A stretch of 64,000 bases of DNA from Mycobacterium parmense (GCF_010730575.1 NZ_AP022614.1:5888913-5952912); one strand, 5' to 3'. Numbered from the stretch's first letter, positions 32,498 to 43,383 are shown. Numbers and translations are program-made. The notes: generated from the sequence alone by a model not told the origin.

Positions 32498-33157
32498 TCA
32501 TTGAAAGCCGCCGCCCGCGCGGCCAGCGCCTGATGCTCGGTCGGACGGGGCCACCCCCCCGACGTCGCGGCCGGCCAGTCGCATCAGCAAACCGCCGATC
32601 GCGTCGGCGGCGGCCGAGTGGTCGGCCACACCGGCCCGCATGGCGTTTCGGGGCAGGTCGGGGAACAACGCGTCCGCCGGCTCCTGGACGACGGTGCTGC
32701 CGCCCGCGGTCTTGATGGCGGCCAGCCCGGCGACTCCGTCGTCGAGCAGCCCCGACAGCAGGACGCCGATGGCGCGCGGCCCGTAGTCCAGCGCCACGGA
32801 TCGCAACAGCGCGTTGATCGCGGGCCGCTGGCCGCTTTCGCGCGGCGCGTCCGACAGGGCCACCCGATGCTCGCGCGCGAGCAGGTGGCGGTCGGGCACC
32901 GCGGTGTAGATGCGGCCGGCCTGCAGCACGTCGCCGTCGACCGCCGGCACCGCCCGAAGCGGGCCACAGCGGTCGAGGATCTGCGCCAGCACCGACGGTG
33001 TCCGGGGGCTCGTGTGGACGACGACCATGACGGCGAACCCGAAGCCCGCGGGCATGCCCGCCGCCCACCCGGTCAGCGCCTGGATCCCGCCGGCGGACGC
33101 TCCGATTGCCACGACGCCTGCTGCGGGGCCTGCCGCCGGTACCGCCGTGTTCCGCAT
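32498..33157 (-). CDS. Stand-alone CheB-type methylesterase domain protein
   Basis: This 219-aa protein is a CheB methylesterase domain with no receiver domain. The probable triad is Ser21 in IGASAGGIQAL, His48 in VVVHTSP and Asp140 in SGLLDDGVAG. RPAINALLRSVA and LYTAVPD-like segments also fit CheB. Classical CheB removes methyl groups from chemoreceptor glutamates, but mycobacteria are non-motile and no receptor, CheA or CheR gene is in this window. The substrate is therefore unknown. I chose the ATG at 33157, directly before the core fold; the upstream extension is Arg/Pro-rich and unconvincing. The last 15 residues are Gly/Ala-rich. Confidence 0.85.
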   Translation of the reverse strand: MRNTAVPAAGPAAGVVAIGASAGGIQALTGWAAGMPAGFGFAVMVVVHTSPRTPSVLAQILDRCGPLRAVPAVDGDVLQAGRIYTAVPDRHLLAREHRVALSDAPRESGQRPAINALLRSVALDYGPRAIGVLLSGLLDDGVAGLAAIKTAGGSTVVQEPADALFPDLPRNAMRAGVADHSAAADAIGGLLMRLAGRDVGGVAPSDRASGAGRAGGGFQ

Positions 33158-33361
33158 CGCCCCGCCTAGCCCCGGCCGTGTCGGCCAACGGCCAGCGGAT
33201 CCCGCGTCGCCGTCTGAGACCCACGATGGCCGACCCGGGCAGCGGCGCCAAGGGTCTTTGGCCACCACTTCCGGCGACGCTCGTGCGCGAGGATTCAGTG
33301 CAACCGGACGAGGTTGTGGCCGAACCGATCACACCGATGATCCCGGCTACGGGCCCGCCGC

Positions 33362-34192
33362 ATGCGCCGCCGCCGACCGCCGCTCCTAGACTGGCCAACC
33401 GTGGGCATGCTGTGTGGTCTTGCGCCGTGGATCGTCTATTGGGTGCTCGTCGGTAACGTCCCGTTCGCCGTCGCCGCGCTTGTCGCCCTGGCGATGGCCT
33501 TGGTGGCCGCGGCCGTCCCGGCGCTCACCGGCGCCGCAGGCGATTCGGGACGCGTGTTCGAAATGAGTTCGGCAACAGCATTTCTGGTGTTGACCGTACT
33601 GAGCTTCACGCTCAGCGAATCGTTGCTGGGGCAGTGGATCCTGCCGCTGGGCAATGCCGGGATGTTGCTGGTGGCTCTCGTCGCCACCGCGACCGGCAAG
33701 CCGTTCGTGCGCCCATTCGCGGCCGCGGAACAACCCGACGACGTGGTCGGGACCGACCTGTTCGGCCGGACCGTCGCGGCCCTGAACCGGGTCTGGGTTG
33801 CGACGTTCGCCGGCATGACTGTGTCATCGGCGATCCCGCCGCTCACGCTGAGCGGCGCCACCTTGCTGGACCGTGAGACGCCGCCGGCGTTCGTCTGTTA
33901 TTGGGTCATCCCGTTCGCGCTGCTGGGCCTGGCGGCGCTGGTGTCTCGGGTGCTGCCGGCCCGCATGCTGGCGGGCATCGACGACGTCGCGCGGGAGACG
34001 TCGTTTGTCGCCTACGACGAAGCGACCATCGACGAGCTGTACTTCTTGGCCCAGGAACACGCCAACCGCGAGGTCGGCCCCGGCAAGGAGGCCTACAGCG
34101 TCAAGGTCGGGGGGATGGGCACTCCGCTGACCGGCGACGAGTCCCGCAAGTCGTGGCCCTCGACATACAAGGTGCGCGACAAGCGGCGCTGA
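33362..34192 (+). CDS. Multi-spanning membrane protein of unknown function
   Basis: This protein of up to 276 aa has about six hydrophobic helices in two groups. The first group is at about 30-110 (for example APWIVYWVLVG and AVAALVALAMALVAAAV), and the second includes two helices near 150 and 185. A cytoplasmic C-terminal domain of about 80 residues ends KSWPSTYKVRDKRR. I do not recognise the family. The start may be the ATG at 33362 or the GTG at 33401, since neither has a clear ribosome site. It is divergent from the CheB-like gene with a 204-base gap, so the two may share control. Confidence 0.75.
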   Translation: MRRRRPPLLDWPTVGMLCGLAPWIVYWVLVGNVPFAVAALVALAMALVAAAVPALTGAAGDSGRVFEMSSATAFLVLTVLSFTLSESLLGQWILPLGNAGMLLVALVATATGKPFVRPFAAAEQPDDVVGTDLFGRTVAALNRVWVATFAGMTVSSAIPPLTLSGATLLDRETPPAFVCYWVIPFALLGLAALVSRVLPARMLAGIDDVARETSFVAYDEATIDELYFLAQEHANREVGPGKEAYSVKVGGMGTPLTGDESRKSWPSTYKVRDKRR

Positions 34193-34313
34193 GCGCGGAC
34201 CGCCTCCACCCCGGGGCCGGCGGCCGGGTTCGGATACGTTGGTTGCGGCGGGGCGGGCCCGGATTCTGCCGCATGCGCCCCGCGTCTTGGTTGCGGCCTA
34301 ACAGGGAGCAGGC

Positions 34314-35069
34314 GTGAACGCACACAGCCCGGATGCCATCCGCGCGGAAACCGTCACCATCACCGGCCACGGCGGCGACGAGATCGAGGCCTACCAAGCG
34401 GTGCCCCTCGCCGAGGGATCGCGCGGCGGGGTCGTCTGGATCCATCACATGCCCGGCTATGACCGGGAGACCAAGGAGTTCGTCCGGCGACTCGCCGTCA
34501 ACGGCTTGCACGCCGTGGCCCCGAACCTCTACTCGCGGGAGGCCCCGGGTGCCTCCCCCGACGACGCCGCCGCCGCGGCGCGGGCGGCGGGCGGCGTGCC
34601 CGACGAGCGCCTGGTCGGCGATGTCGCGGGCGCGGTCGAGCACCTGCGCTCGTTGCCTGGCACCAACGGGAAGTACGGCGTGATCGGGCACTGCTCGGGC
34701 GGGCGGCACACGTTCCTCGCGGCGTGCTCGCTGCCGTTCGACGCGGCGGTGGACTGCTACGGCGGCTTCGTCGTCGAAAGCCCACCGGACGGTGTGCCTC
34801 GGGCGATCAAGCCGATCCTGCACCTCGCGCCGAACCTCAGCTGTCCGCTGCTCGGCCTCTTCGGTGCCGACGACCCCTTCCCGTCACCCGAAGCGGTGGC
34901 CACGCTGGACGCCGAGCTGACCAGGCTGGGCAAGCCACACGAATTCCATTCCTACGAGGGGGCGGGCCACGCCTTCTTCTCCGTCGACCGGCCGGCCTAC
35001 CGCGTCGAGGCGGCCGTGGACGGGTGGCGGCGCATCGACGAGTTCTTCGGCACCCACCTGAAAGGCTAG
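34314..35069 (+). CDS. Dienelactone hydrolase family protein
   Basis: This 251-aa alpha/beta hydrolase belongs to the dienelactone hydrolase family. The nucleophile is Cys127 in GHCSGG rather than Ser, the acid is Asp186 or 187 in FGADDPF, and the base is His219 in GAGHAFF. Dienelactone hydrolases open lactones in chloroaromatic breakdown, but many actinobacterial members act on unknown esters or carboxymethylene lactones. The GTG start at 34314 follows GGGAGCAGGC. A DUF6295 gene starts nine bases after the stop and a DUF427 gene overlaps that one, so the three form an operon. Confidence 0.88.
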   Translation: MNAHSPDAIRAETVTITGHGGDEIEAYQAVPLAEGSRGGVVWIHHMPGYDRETKEFVRRLAVNGLHAVAPNLYSREAPGASPDDAAAAARAAGGVPDERLVGDVAGAVEHLRSLPGTNGKYGVIGHCSGGRHTFLAACSLPFDAAVDCYGGFVVESPPDGVPRAIKPILHLAPNLSCPLLGLFGADDPFPSPEAVATLDAELTRLGKPHEFHSYEGAGHAFFSVDRPAYRVEAAVDGWRRIDEFFGTHLKG

Positions 35070-35078
35070 GGCCCGGCC

Positions 35079-35363
35079 ATGTGCACCCACCTCACCGAAC
35101 ACGTCGAGATCGACGGCAGCGGCAAAGGCGCGACCGGCTGGTTCGGTGCCAGCCGCGCGACCGTCTACGTCGACCACCCCGTCCATGCGCCCTACGCCCA
35201 CACGGTCAACATCGACGTGATCAACCCGCGGATCGGCCCGTCGGCGCGGGTGGCCCTGGAACTCACCGAGGAGAGCGCCCTTGCGTTGGCCGATGCCATC
35301 CGCAACGCGATCTCGCACGCGCCCGCCGGTATCGCCTCCAAGAACCCACGCCATGACCGCTGA
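35079..35363 (+). CDS. DUF6295-like small protein
   Basis: This 94-aa protein starts MCTHLTEHVEIDGSGKGATG and has a predicted beta-rich core with several His residues (VYVDHPVHAPYAHTVNIDV). The C-terminal helix reads LTEESALALADAIRNAI. I believe it belongs to DUF6295, a small actinobacterial family without known function; the early Cys and the His cluster could bind a metal. It lies nine bases after the dienelactone hydrolase gene and its end overlaps the DUF427 gene by 11 bases. Confidence 0.75.
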   Translation: MCTHLTEHVEIDGSGKGATGWFGASRATVYVDHPVHAPYAHTVNIDVINPRIGPSARVALELTEESALALADAIRNAISHAPAGIASKNPRHDR

Positions 35364-36144
35364 CTTCGCGGGCCGCAACTATCCCGAAATGGCCGTCGCG
35401 CGAGGCAGAATCGAGCCCGCCCCGCGGCGCGTCCGCGGCTACCTCGGGCACGAGCTGGTCTTCGACACCTGCGCGGCCCGGTACGTGTGGGAGGTGCCGT
35501 ATTACCCGCAGTATTACATCCCCCTGGCCGATGTCCGCGCGGGGTTCCTCAGCGACGAAAACCACCCGCAGAAGGTGCAATTCGGCCCCTCGCGGTTGCA
35601 CTCCCTGCTCGGCGCCGGCAAGACGTACCCATCGGCCGCGCGCGTTTTCGATGCCGGCGGCGACAGCCCGGTGGCCGGCACCGTGCGGTTCGAGTGGGAT
35701 CCGTTGCGGTGGTTCGAAGAAGACGAGCCGATCTACGGCCATCCGCGCAACCCGTATTCGCGGGTCGACGCCCTGCGGTCGCACCGGCACGTCCGCGTCG
35801 AACTCGACGGAGTCGCGCTGGCCGACACCGGGTCTCCCGTGTTGTTGTTCGAAACGGGTTTGCCGACGAGGTATTACATCGAGCCCACCGACGTCGCCTT
35901 CGAACATCTGCAACCCAGCCCGACCCAGACGCTTTGCCCGTACAAGGGGACGACGTCGGGCTACTGGTCGGTGCGGACGGGCCCCCCGGGCGAGCAGGTG
36001 GTGCATCCGGACCTGGCGTGGACCTACCACTACCCGCTCCCGGCGGTCGCCCAGATCGCGGGTCTGGTGGCTTTCTACAACGAAAAGCTCGACATCGCGG
36101 TCGACGGCGCCATGTTGGCGCGCCCGCAAACGCAATTCAGCTAG
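35353..36144 (+). CDS. Tandem DUF427 domain protein
   Basis: This 263-aa protein contains two DUF427 domains, one at about 20-115 and one at about 135-245. Each has the typical pattern of a beta-strand with (V/I)FDT or LADTG, then WEVPYYPQYYIP or FETGLPTRYYIEP, and later TxCPYKG and YWSV. DUF427 is a small beta barrel common in soil bacteria and fungi whose activity is not established. The ATG at 35353 overlaps the preceding stop. The hydrolase-DUF6295-DUF427 arrangement hints at a shared substrate, which is inference. Confidence 0.88.
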   Translation: MTADFAGRNYPEMAVARGRIEPAPRRVRGYLGHELVFDTCAARYVWEVPYYPQYYIPLADVRAGFLSDENHPQKVQFGPSRLHSLLGAGKTYPSAARVFDAGGDSPVAGTVRFEWDPLRWFEEDEPIYGHPRNPYSRVDALRSHRHVRVELDGVALADTGSPVLLFETGLPTRYYIEPTDVAFEHLQPSPTQTLCPYKGTTSGYWSVRTGPPGEQVVHPDLAWTYHYPLPAVAQIAGLVAFYNEKLDIAVDGAMLARPQTQFS

Positions 36145-36155
36145 CCGGCACCCGG

Positions 36156-36170
36156 GTCCCGCGGCGGGAC
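36156..36170 (+). terminator. Short hairpin after the DUF427 gene
   Basis: GTCCCG and CGGGAC pair around a 3-base loop, starting 12 bases after the DUF427 stop. An AT-rich stretch (AAATAATGATTTAAAC) follows. It is short, so its role as terminator is only probable. Confidence 0.4.
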
Positions 36171-36301
36171 GAAATAATGATTTAAACTGCCGCACATGCG
36201 GTTGAAACATTGCCATTCGAGGCTTTCACCCGTCTACGGCGTCACTGCGCACCGCAGCATAAACCAAAGGCCGTGAGGTCGAATTGGGGTGTGTCTGAAC
36301 C

Positions 36302-38058
<1,757 letters not shown>

Positions 38059-38474
38059 CGCCAGCGCCGCCGCGGGGCCACCTCTCGCCGGGCGGGTGTG
38101 ACATTTGCCTCGATGGCCGCCGATTTCAGAGAAGTATGAGAACCCGCGCGGTCGCACAGGTGCCACGTGCATCGGTGGCGACACCGAGAAACGGCTGGAA
38201 AAAGCGGTGTTCAGCCTTCGCTGCGCGAAAAATGTTGACACACCCGGAAATTAAGAAGAATAAGCGAATTCTAAGAGAACTTCGTGATGCAGGTAACTCT
38301 GGGTGCGCAGTGACGTCCCTGCGCCCGGCAACGAGCCGGTAAACTCTGGAAAACGCAATCGCATCAGCACTTCTCGATGCGCTAATCCGGTGACGGCCAG
38401 GCTTTCTCTGTCGCGCTCCGCAGCGGCGACCCGCACGCCCGCGTCGACCGAATCACAGCAAAGGCGGTGCCAGC
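38059..38474. promoter_or_regulatory. Intergenic region upstream of the Rv1057-like gene
   Basis: This 416-base gap has no convincing ORF. Its middle, about 38227-38290, is markedly AT-rich (GAAAAATGTTGACAC, TTAAGAAGAATAAGCGAATTC). It contains a loose direct repeat of AATTnnAAGAnAA starting at 38249 and 38267, and a TTGACA at 38235-38240. In M. tuberculosis the Rv1057 promoter is reported to be controlled by TrcR, which prefers AT-rich DNA, and by MprA and SigE. I could not find a clean SigE promoter. Confidence 0.4.
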
Positions 38475-39506
38475 ATGAGCGATGTGGGGATGCTTGATAC
38501 CTCGTCGGTAGTCCGGATCCCGGTGGGGAACGGCCCGATCACCGACATCGACGTCAGCCCCGACGGCGCCAGGTTGTACGTGACCAACTACGGGCACGAC
38601 AGCGCGTCGGTCGTCGATACCCGCACCGGACGCGTCGTGGAGACCATCCGCGGCCTCAGTGAACCGTCCGCCATTGCCCTCAGCGGTGAAGGGCCGGCCC
38701 GTGCGTACGTCCTCACCGCGCGCGCCGCCTACGACGCGATCGACGTCATCGACGCCGCGACCAACCGCGTCGTCGCCACGCACCGGCTCGCGCTCAGCGT
38801 GAGCGACATGGCGGTCAGTGCCGACGGACAATCCCTCTTCGTCTGCCGCAACGGCGCGCCCGGCGCCGATGTCGCGGTGCTCGACTCCGCCGGGGCGACG
38901 CGCGCTGTGGTCGAGCTCGCGACCGTGCCGGGCACCACCGCGGAGTTCGTCCGCATCAGCGCCGACGGGACTCGCCTGTACGTCGGCACCAACGGGCCCT
39001 GCGGCGGCCGGATCGTGGTCATCGACCCCCGGGCCCGGCCGGCCCGCGGTGGCCCGCGCGTGGTCGACGTCGTCGACTTGGGCCTTCCCGTCCGCGACCT
39101 CGCGCTGAGCGCCGACGGCGGCACCGCCTACGTGGCCAGCTACGGCCCGGTCGTCGGCGCGGTGCTCGACGTCATCGACACCGGCAACCGCAAGATCGTC
39201 ACCACCCGGAAGATCGGGGAGATCACCGGCGTGCTCACGCGGCTGGCACTCAGCCGGGACGGCAACCGCGCCTATCTCCTCAGCGAGGACGCGATCACCG
39301 TGGTGTCCTCGCGCACGCAGGACGTGATCGATGACGTCCGGGTAACCGCGCACCCGTCGGCCGTGGTGGAAAGCCCCGACGGCAGGAGCCTGTACATCGC
39401 GGACCATGGCGGCATGGTCACCGTGGCGTCATCGGTCCCGGCGCCGGGCCGCGAGCCGAGCCTGGCGCGGCGCGAACCCGCGCCCCACGAGGCGGCGCTC
39501 GTCTGA
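38475..39506 (+). CDS. YncE-like beta-propeller protein, Rv1057-like
   Basis: This 343-aa protein is built of repeated four-stranded blades with the pattern 'DVSPDGARLYVTN...DTRTGRVVET' that marks the YVTN/YncE propeller family. I count about seven repeats, for example at 24, 70, 115, 160, 205, 255 and 295. There is no signal peptide, so it is probably cytoplasmic unless exported otherwise. The neighbour fadD14 and the position match Rv1057, which is about 393 aa and is regulated by TrcR. Propellers of this kind usually bind partners or ligands rather than catalyse reactions. Confidence 0.85.
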   Translation: MSDVGMLDTSSVVRIPVGNGPITDIDVSPDGARLYVTNYGHDSASVVDTRTGRVVETIRGLSEPSAIALSGEGPARAYVLTARAAYDAIDVIDAATNRVVATHRLALSVSDMAVSADGQSLFVCRNGAPGADVAVLDSAGATRAVVELATVPGTTAEFVRISADGTRLYVGTNGPCGGRIVVIDPRARPARGGPRVVDVVDLGLPVRDLALSADGGTAYVASYGPVVGAVLDVIDTGNRKIVTTRKIGEITGVLTRLALSRDGNRAYLLSEDAITVVSSRTQDVIDDVRVTAHPSAVVESPDGRSLYIADHGGMVTVASSVPAPGREPSLARREPAPHEAALV

Positions 39507-39622
39507 CCGTTTGCGCGTGTCTTCCGGCCCGGGCGCGCGAACAGGTTTCCTCGCGCTGCGTGCGGCGATAGCATTCGCCCGATCGCATAACAGCTGCGCC
39601 GGAATCCGAAGGCGGTACATCA

Positions 39623-41254
39623 ATGGACAGCACGATGCAGGACTTTCCGTTGACGATCGCCGCGATCATGCGGCACGGCTGCGGCGTGCATCGCGAACGC
39701 ACGGTCACGACCTCGACCGGAGACGGCTACCGGATGAGCACCTACGGGGAGGTGGGCGACCAGGCCGCCCGGCTGGCGAACGGCCTGCGCCGCCTCGGGG
39801 TCAGCGGTGACCAGCGGGTGGGAACGTTCATGTGGAACAACGCCGAGCATCTGGCCGCCTACCTGGCGATCCCGTCGATGGGCGCCGTGCTGCACACCCT
39901 CAACATCCGGCTCTTCCCCGAACAGCTCGCCTACGTCGCCAACGAAGCGCAAGACCGCGTGGTGCTGGTCGACGCGTCGCTGGCCGAGGTGCTCGCGCCC
40001 GTGCTGGGCGAGCTGGAGACCGTCCACACCGTGATCATGGTGGGGGAGGGCGATGCCGCGCGGCTCGAGCGGTCGGGCAAGAAGGTGGTGCGATACGCCG
40101 ACGTGATCGACGGCGAGTCGGCCGAATTCGACTGGCCGGAGATCGACGAAAGATCCGCCGCCGCAATGTGCTACACCAGTGGCACCACCGGCAACCCCAA
40201 AGGCGTTGTCTACAGCCATCGTTCGAGCTTCCTACACAGCATGGCGGCGTGCACCACCAATGGCATCGGCATCGGGTCCAGCGACATCGTGCTGCCGGTC
40301 GTGCCGATGTTCCACGCCAACGCATGGGGCCTGCCCTACGCGGCGCTGATGGCGGGCGCCGACATCGTCATGCCGGACCGCCACCTCGACGCGCGCTCGG
40401 TGATCGACATGATCGAGACGCAGCGGCCGACCGTGGCGGGTGCGGTCCCGACGATCTGGAACGACGTCAGGCACCGGCTGGAGGACGATCCCGATCACGA
40501 CCTCTCCTCGCTGCGCCTGGTGGCATGCGGTGGCTCGGCCGTGCCGCTTTCGCTGATGCAGACCTTCGAGGACAAGCACGGCGTCCGGATCCGGCAGCTG
40601 TGGGGCATGACGGAGACCTCTCCGATGGCCACCACCGCGTGGCCACCTCCGGGAGTGCCGGAGGAGCACCGGTGGGCCTACCGCGCGACCCAGGGCCAGC
40701 CCCTGTGCGGGGTGGAGGTCCGCATCGTCGACGACGACGGCACGGTGTTGCCCAACGACGGCGTCGCGGTGGGCGAGGTGGAGGTCCGCGGGCCGTGGAT
40801 CGCGGGCTCGTACTATCTGGGCCGCGACGAATCCAAGTTCGACTCCGGCTGGTTGCGCACGGGCGACGTCGGCCGCCTGGACGAGCGAAGCTTCATCACC
40901 CTGACCGACCGAGCCAAGGACGTCATCAAGTCCGGTGGGGAGTGGATCTCCTCGGTCGAGCTGGAGAACGCCCTGATCGGCCACCCGCACGTCATGGACG
41001 CCGCGGTTGTCGGGGTTCCCGACGAGCGCTGGCAGGAACGGCCACTCGCGGTCGTCGTCGCCAAGCCCGGCACGTCGGTCAGCGCGGAGCATCTACGAAT
41101 GTTCTTGGCGGACAAGGTCGCCCGTTGGTGGCTGCCCGAGCGGTGGACCTTCGTCGAGGAGATCCCGCGCACCAGCGTGGGCAAATACGACAAGAAGGCC
41201 ATGCGGTCGCGCTACGCCGACCACGGCTACTGGGTGGTCGAGGCCCGCGACTGA
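39623..41254 (+). CDS. fadD14: Fatty-acid-CoA ligase, FadD14-like
   Basis: This 543-aa ANL-superfamily ligase activates medium- or long-chain fatty acids with ATP and then CoA. The AMP-binding loop is YTSGTTGNPKGVVYSH. Other core motifs are LWGMTETSPM, WLRTGDVGRLDE and DRAKDVIKSGGEWIS. The near-terminal lysine needed for adenylation is in TSVGKYDKKAM. Length and position next to the beta-propeller gene equal Rv1057-Rv1058 in M. tuberculosis. It is 116 bases downstream of that gene and ends at a hairpin shared with the convergent PE_PGRS gene. Confidence 0.92.
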   Translation: MDSTMQDFPLTIAAIMRHGCGVHRERTVTTSTGDGYRMSTYGEVGDQAARLANGLRRLGVSGDQRVGTFMWNNAEHLAAYLAIPSMGAVLHTLNIRLFPEQLAYVANEAQDRVVLVDASLAEVLAPVLGELETVHTVIMVGEGDAARLERSGKKVVRYADVIDGESAEFDWPEIDERSAAAMCYTSGTTGNPKGVVYSHRSSFLHSMAACTTNGIGIGSSDIVLPVVPMFHANAWGLPYAALMAGADIVMPDRHLDARSVIDMIETQRPTVAGAVPTIWNDVRHRLEDDPDHDLSSLRLVACGGSAVPLSLMQTFEDKHGVRIRQLWGMTETSPMATTAWPPPGVPEEHRWAYRATQGQPLCGVEVRIVDDDGTVLPNDGVAVGEVEVRGPWIAGSYYLGRDESKFDSGWLRTGDVGRLDERSFITLTDRAKDVIKSGGEWISSVELENALIGHPHVMDAAVVGVPDERWQERPLAVVVAKPGTSVSAEHLRMFLADKVARWWLPERWTFVEEIPRTSVGKYDKKAMRSRYADHGYWVVEARD

Positions 41255-41269
41255 AGGATGAGAGTCCGC

Positions 41270-41298
41270 CGCTCAACCGTCGCGAAAACGGTTGAGCG
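41270..41298. terminator. Hairpin between convergent fadD14 and PE_PGRS
   Basis: A perfect 11-bp stem (CGCTCAACCGT/ACGGTTGAGCG) with a 7-base loop lies 15 bases after the fadD stop and 21 bases before the end of the convergent PE_PGRS gene. It is symmetric and can serve both strands. Confidence 0.7.
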
Positions 41299-41319
41299 AC
41301 AGATCTACTCGACGAGTTT

Positions 41320-43383
41320 CTAGCTGGACGGCACGTCGAAGTACGTCGTGCCGCCGATCAGCGTGCCGCCCGTGGCCGGGGGAGTGTAGGACATGTAGAT
41401 CGGCATCTGCGAGAAGATGTAGTTGCCGGTGTTGAAGACGCCGCTGGGATTCGGTGAGCCGGGCGGGATCGTCGATTGAGGCACTTCCACCAGTGTTTGG
41501 GGATAGAGGTTGGGGTCCACGCTGACCGTCTGCGTGTACAGCGGCGCGTAACCACCAGTGCTGCTGTTGTAGGCCTGCACGGAGAACGTTGTCCCGTCCG
41601 GCAGCGGCGCCCCCGGCAGAATGCCGGACAGATTGTTGGGCAGCAGGTTCTGCGGGATGTCACCGCCCACCCCGCCGGTGTCGATGGTCGCGAAGTTGAC
41701 CGCCTGATAACCCGTGGTGACGCCGTCGTAGCTGACCGATATCTCCAGCTGGCCGGTCTCGGGCGCTCCCGAGACCGAGGCGAAGGGCGTCAACGGGTTG
41801 TCGCCGAACTGGAAATAGTGCTGCGGCTGATTGATCAGCACACCGTTGGCGAGATCACCGGGCAACTGCGGGACGAAGCTGTTGGGCAGGTTCTGATTGC
41901 TCAGTTGGTCGGTCGAGACCGTGTTGACTCCGGTGCCGAGGACGCCTTCCCACTCGCTCATGGGTTTGGCAATCCCGTTGCCGTCGGTTTCGCTGGTGAC
42001 GACGCCGATCGTCATCGGCTTGGTCATGATCCCGTTGCCCAGGTTCATCTCGGCCGTGTAGGTGTCGTAGTGGGTGATGGTTTGGAGGGACGGGTCCGAA
42101 CTCGGGCCGAAGGTGTACTCGAGACCCTCTTGAATCGGCTGTCCGAGGGATTGCACATTGACGTTCTGCTCGGGGATCAACGTCGTGGTGGAGCCGGTGT
42201 CGATGAACGCCTTCGACACCGGGCCGCCGTTGATGGAGATGTCGAGCTCGGGGCGGGTCTGGTCCATCGTCAGCGTGACGCTGGCCGCACCGCCCGCGCC
42301 GCCGGCCGATCCGGCATGGCCCGCCAGCGCGCCGCCCGGGGCGCCGGTGCCGCCGGCGGTCGCGGCGCCGTCGGTCACGCCGCCGGTACCACCCCCGCCG
42401 CCGTTGCCGATCAACTGCCCGCCGTGGCCGCCGGTACCGCCGTTCGCGAACGCCCCGCCCTCGCCGCCCGCACCGCCGTTGCCGAACCAGTGCGCGGTGC
42501 CGCCGGCGCCTCCGGTGGCGAAGGGTCCGCCGATCCCGCCGGCACCGCCGTTGCCCCACAGCAGGCCCCCGGTGCCCCCGGTGCCCCCGACTCCGCCGTC
42601 GACGACTTCGCTTGCGGCGTCGAGGGTAAACGTGCCGCCCTGGCCGCCGGCACCACCGGCGCCGAACAACACCGCGTTGCCGCCGGCACCGCCGATTCCG
42701 TTCGTGCCGCCGAGCCCGCCGGTTCCGCCGGTGCCCCACAGCAGGCCCCCGGTTCCCCCGGCGCCGCCGGCCGCCCCGGCACCGCCCATACCGCCCATGC
42801 CGCCGGTCCCCAGCAGGCCGGCCGGACCGCCGGCGCCGCCGGCCACACCGGTGGCCGTGCTCGCGCCGCCGCTGCCGCCGTTGCCCCACAAGATGCCGCC
42901 GGCCCCGCCGGCTGTCCCGACCCCCTCGGCGTTGGTGGAACCGTTGACGCCGTTACCGATCAACGGACGGCTTAGCAGCGCTTCGGTCGGCGCATTGATC
43001 ACACCCAGCACGTTCTGCTCGAGGTTTTGCACCGGCGCCGAGCTGAGCAAACCCGATGCGTTGTCCTGCAGCGCCTGCAGCGGACTCGCCAGCGGCAACG
43101 CGTTGGCGGCCTCGGCCGTCGCGTAGGCGCCCGCGCCGGCATTCAGGGTCGCCACCAACTGCGTGTGAAATGCCGCCGCCCGCGCGCTGAGCGCCTGAAA
43201 GGCCGACGCGTGGTTGGAGAACAAGGCGGCAACCGCCGCGGACACCTCGTCGTCGGCGGCGACGAGCAGCCCGATCGTGGGTCCCGCCGCGGCCGTGTGG
43301 GCTTCGCTGATTGTGGAGCCGAGGCTGGCCAGATTTCTTGCTGCGTCGGTCACCAATTCCGGCGCCGCGACCACGAACGACAT
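41320..43383 (-). CDS. PE_PGRS protein with C-terminal aspartic protease domain (PecA-like)
   Basis: This 687-aa protein has three parts. The PE domain (about 1-100; [14 protein letters not shown]) carries the export signal. A PGRS region of Gly-Gly-Ala repeats spans about 145-370. The C-terminal pepsin-like domain has two catalytic motifs, Asp395 in [12 protein letters not shown] and Asp568 in TIDTGGVGG. This is the layout of PecA of M. marinum, which cleaves ESX-5 substrates such as LipY at the surface, and of PE_PGRS35 and PE_PGRS16 of M. tuberculosis. Both Asp-Thr-Gly motifs are intact, so it is probably active. It lies on the same strand as a second secreted protease upstream. Confidence 0.93.
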   Translation of the reverse strand: MSFVVAAPELVTDAARNLASLGSTISEAHTAAAGPTIGLLVAADDEVSAAVAALFSNHASAFQALSARAAAFHTQLVATLNAGAGAYATAEAANALPLASPLQALQDNASGLLSSAPVQNLEQNVLGVINAPTEALLSRPLIGNGVNGSTNAEGVGTAGGAGGILWGNGGSGGASTATGVAGGAGGPAGLLGTGGMGGMGGAGAAGGAGGTGGLLWGTGGTGGLGGTNGIGGAGGNAVLFGAGGAGGQGGTFTLDAASEVVDGGVGGTGGTGGLLWGNGGAGGIGGPFATGGAGGTAHWFGNGGAGGEGGAFANGGTGGHGGQLIGNGGGGGTGGVTDGAATAGGTGAPGGALAGHAGSAGGAGGAASVTLTMDQTRPELDISINGGPVSKAFIDTGSTTTLIPEQNVNVQSLGQPIQEGLEYTFGPSSDPSLQTITHYDTYTAEMNLGNGIMTKPMTIGVVTSETDGNGIAKPMSEWEGVLGTGVNTVSTDQLSNQNLPNSFVPQLPGDLANGVLINQPQHYFQFGDNPLTPFASVSGAPETGQLEISVSYDGVTTGYQAVNFATIDTGGVGGDIPQNLLPNNLSGILPGAPLPDGTTFSVQAYNSSTGGYAPLYTQTVSVDPNLYPQTLVEVPQSTIPPGSPNPSGVFNTGNYIFSQMPIYMSYTPPATGGTLIGGTTYFDVPSS
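42270..42950 (-). repeat. PGRS repeat tract (Gly-Gly-Ala/Asn coding)
   Basis: This stretch encodes the PGRS domain. It is a dense array of degenerate units with the consensus GCCGGCGGC or GGNGGN on the coding strand, interrupted by variable spacers such as [10 protein letters not shown] every 20-30 residues. Such tracts vary in length between strains and recombine easily. The irregular unit and reading-frame constraint distinguish it from a CRISPR array. Confidence 0.85.

Noticed and set aside
31886..32500. Integrated element at the tRNA-Leu gene
   Set aside because: No integrase, no duplicated tRNA 3' end and no phage gene within the following block; the neighbouring genes look chromosomal.
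36171..36301. GlnR box upstream of amt
   Set aside because: I looked for GTnAC-n6-GnAAC-like spacing and found only partial half-sites (GTCAC, GAAAC) at wrong distances.
42270..42950. Repeat array considered as a CRISPR
   Set aside because: Units are irregular GGN codons kept in frame inside a protein, with no constant repeat-spacer pattern and no cas genes.
41476..42975. 499-aa plus-strand frame over the PE_PGRS gene
   Set aside because: It mirrors the PGRS repeats on the opposite strand; the PE and DTG motifs fix the real gene on the minus strand.
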